From positions 156,479,053 through 156,543,052 of the forward strand of contig CM068825.1 of the NCBI GenBank assembly GCA_028554795.2: a stretch of 64,000 nt of DNA, given 5' to 3'. Shown in pieces: positions 63,402 through 64,000 of the stretch. Under the pieces are notes generated by a model. The model was not told the origin of the DNA. It searched no databases and saw only the letters and a program-made list of their open reading frames with translations. Numbering within the stretch: position 1 is the stretch's first letter; the number at the start of each line of letters is the position of its first letter. The stretch is from Sinohyriopsis cumingii. Lineage: Eukaryota; Mollusca; Bivalvia; Unionida; Unionidae. A program made the position numbers and the translations under genes.

Positions 63402-63860
63402 CTAAATCCTCTTTGGTCTGACACAAGAAATGTACTCTTTGCACAAACATGGTTTTACTTCAGTGTCGAATTTAAATCGTTTAGTCACTAATCTACACAT
63501 TACAATTCGTTCAGAAGTTTCCTCTTTCACTAAGTTGACATTTTGTTCAAGATGTTGGTAATTCGTTAACTCTTCCTCTGGAATTCGATGCAGTACGTTT
63601 ACAATGATGTAGTAGATAGAATCGTCCATAACAAACCAATCCTTTTTAAAACTAGGGGATCGTTGATCAATGTCTGTCCAATGGAACACTTTCAATTGAA
63701 TCAATCCTTGTATAGCCTTCAGGTACCAGTGGTTCAAACACCGGTGACGTAACGGATGCAATTGTTCTTTACGTTTCACTTGTATTTCGACCAGCTCTCG
63801 GTAAATGCGTTCTCTCAACTCCACAGGCAAAGCACGAATGTTCTCTTGTAAAGTATCCAT
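63402..63860 (-). CDS. F-box-like protein 3 of tandem family, intact (152 aa)
   Basis: The full-length and intact member. The F-box-like N-terminus LPVELRERIYREL is followed by VKRKEQLHPLRHRCLNHWYL, a central region (VFHWTDIDQRSP, VLHRIPEEELTNYQHLEQNV) and a Cys-containing end (VKPCLCKEYISCVR). The F-box reading rests on the short LP..L..IY pattern only. No counterpart in copy 1. Confidence 0.68.
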   Translation of the reverse strand: MDTLQENIRALPVELRERIYRELVEIQVKRKEQLHPLRHRCLNHWYLKAIQGLIQLKVFHWTDIDQRSPSFKKDWFVMDDSIYYIIVNVLHRIPEEELTNYQHLEQNVNLVKEETSERIVMCRLVTKRFKFDTEVKPCLCKEYISCVRPKRI

Positions 63861-63882
63861 GAACAGATTATGGTAAGTTACT

Positions 63883-64000
63883 TCAATGTCTCGGTCCCAC
63901 TAAGGGTAAGTAATGACAATTCTGTGACCATCGAGCATGTTCTACGTAGGCCGAATCTTGCGGTTCCCAGTAATGAAGTGACACTCCGCAAGTGAAGCAC
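63883..64000 (-). CDS. BIR-domain (IAP-like) protein, partial at window edge
   Basis: In the minus frame starting at base 63999 the sequence gives CFTCGVSLHYWE followed by PQDSAYVEHARWSQNC and a stop at 63883. The spacing is exactly CX2CX16HX6C, the zinc signature of baculoviral IAP repeats, with the usual Gly and Trp (CG...L..W), a downstream Asp and the EHxRW stretch. Only the second half of the repeat and the 14-codon end of the protein are in the window, with no RING after it. BIR proteins bind caspases or act in division; viral ones (baculovirus IAP, BIR genes of mollusc herpesviruses) block cell death. No such gene is in copy 1. Confidence 0.85.
   Translation of the reverse strand, partial: CFTCGVSLHYWEPQDSAYVEHARWSQNCHYLPLVGPRH

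Larger units (their letters stand above)
51294..64000. mobile_element. Polinton/adintovirus-like element, copy 2, right end outside window
   Basis: The left end GGTAGTGAATAGGGGCAC corresponds to the copy 1 terminus. Gene order from 53682 to about 62222 matches copy 1 from 18147 to 26702, with very similar sequence. Beyond 62222 the contents differ: an unknown helical gene, three F-box-like genes and a BIR gene replace the polymerase region. Independent lesions in major capsid protein, integrase, pX-like gene, basic protein and ATPase show that it is also defective. The flanking AACGTT (51288-51293) would be the target duplication if the same six bases lie at the unseen right end. Confidence 0.93.

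Noticed and set aside
51294..64000. The two elements as one assembly duplication
   Set aside because: They differ in lesions, accessory genes, capsid loop and flanks, so they are separate insertions.

Overview
This is animal genomic DNA, not bacterial. It is AT-rich, full of (TA)n, (CA)n and (GA)n microsatellites and minisatellites, with decayed LINEs, a tRNA-derived SINE and one probable spliced host exon. The SINE and LINE styles suggest a mollusc, probably a bivalve; that placement is inference. The striking content is two copies of one family of adintovirus-like Polinton (Maverick) DNA element, plus fragments of older relatives.

Layout. 1-15515 is repeat-rich host DNA with a SINE (11072-11306) and an eroded Polinton fragment (about 9545-10450). 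15516-33218 is a complete Polinton, copy 1, with about 430-bp terminal inverted repeats and a 6-bp target duplication, ATCACC. It lies inside the end of a host exon. 33225-51293 is host DNA with LINE relics, a Polinton DNA-polymerase relic, a 12-bp satellite and SINE-like modules. 51294-64000 is a second Polinton, copy 2, whose right end lies outside the window.

Element biology. In copy 1, read on the minus strand from right to left, the order is protein-primed family B DNA polymerase, a short membrane protein, packaging ATPase, a basic protein, a pX-like protein, a linker protein, integrase with chromodomain, a membrane protein, penton, minor capsid proteins, double jelly-roll major capsid protein, a Cys/His protein and an adenain-like protease. 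Small accessory genes of unknown function sit at both ends. Most core genes of both copies carry stop codons, frameshifts or small deletions, so these are fairly recent but defective insertions.

Main discovery candidate. The accessory genes at the element ends finish in what look like replication-dependent histone mRNA 3' ends: a 6-bp stem with a TTTC loop, then ACCCA, then a purine-rich HDE-like box. There are eight such sites over the two elements, two of them inside the terminal repeats. The same genes share a conserved upstream promoter motif. Several core genes instead have ordinary AATAAA signals. This suggests that the element ties accessory-gene expression to the host S-phase histone RNA machinery.

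Other points are a BIR (inhibitor-of-apoptosis) domain and a tandem F-box-like family in copy 2 where copy 1 has its polymerase, and two defects (penton frame offset, membrane-protein TGA) shared by both copies that could be recoding sites.
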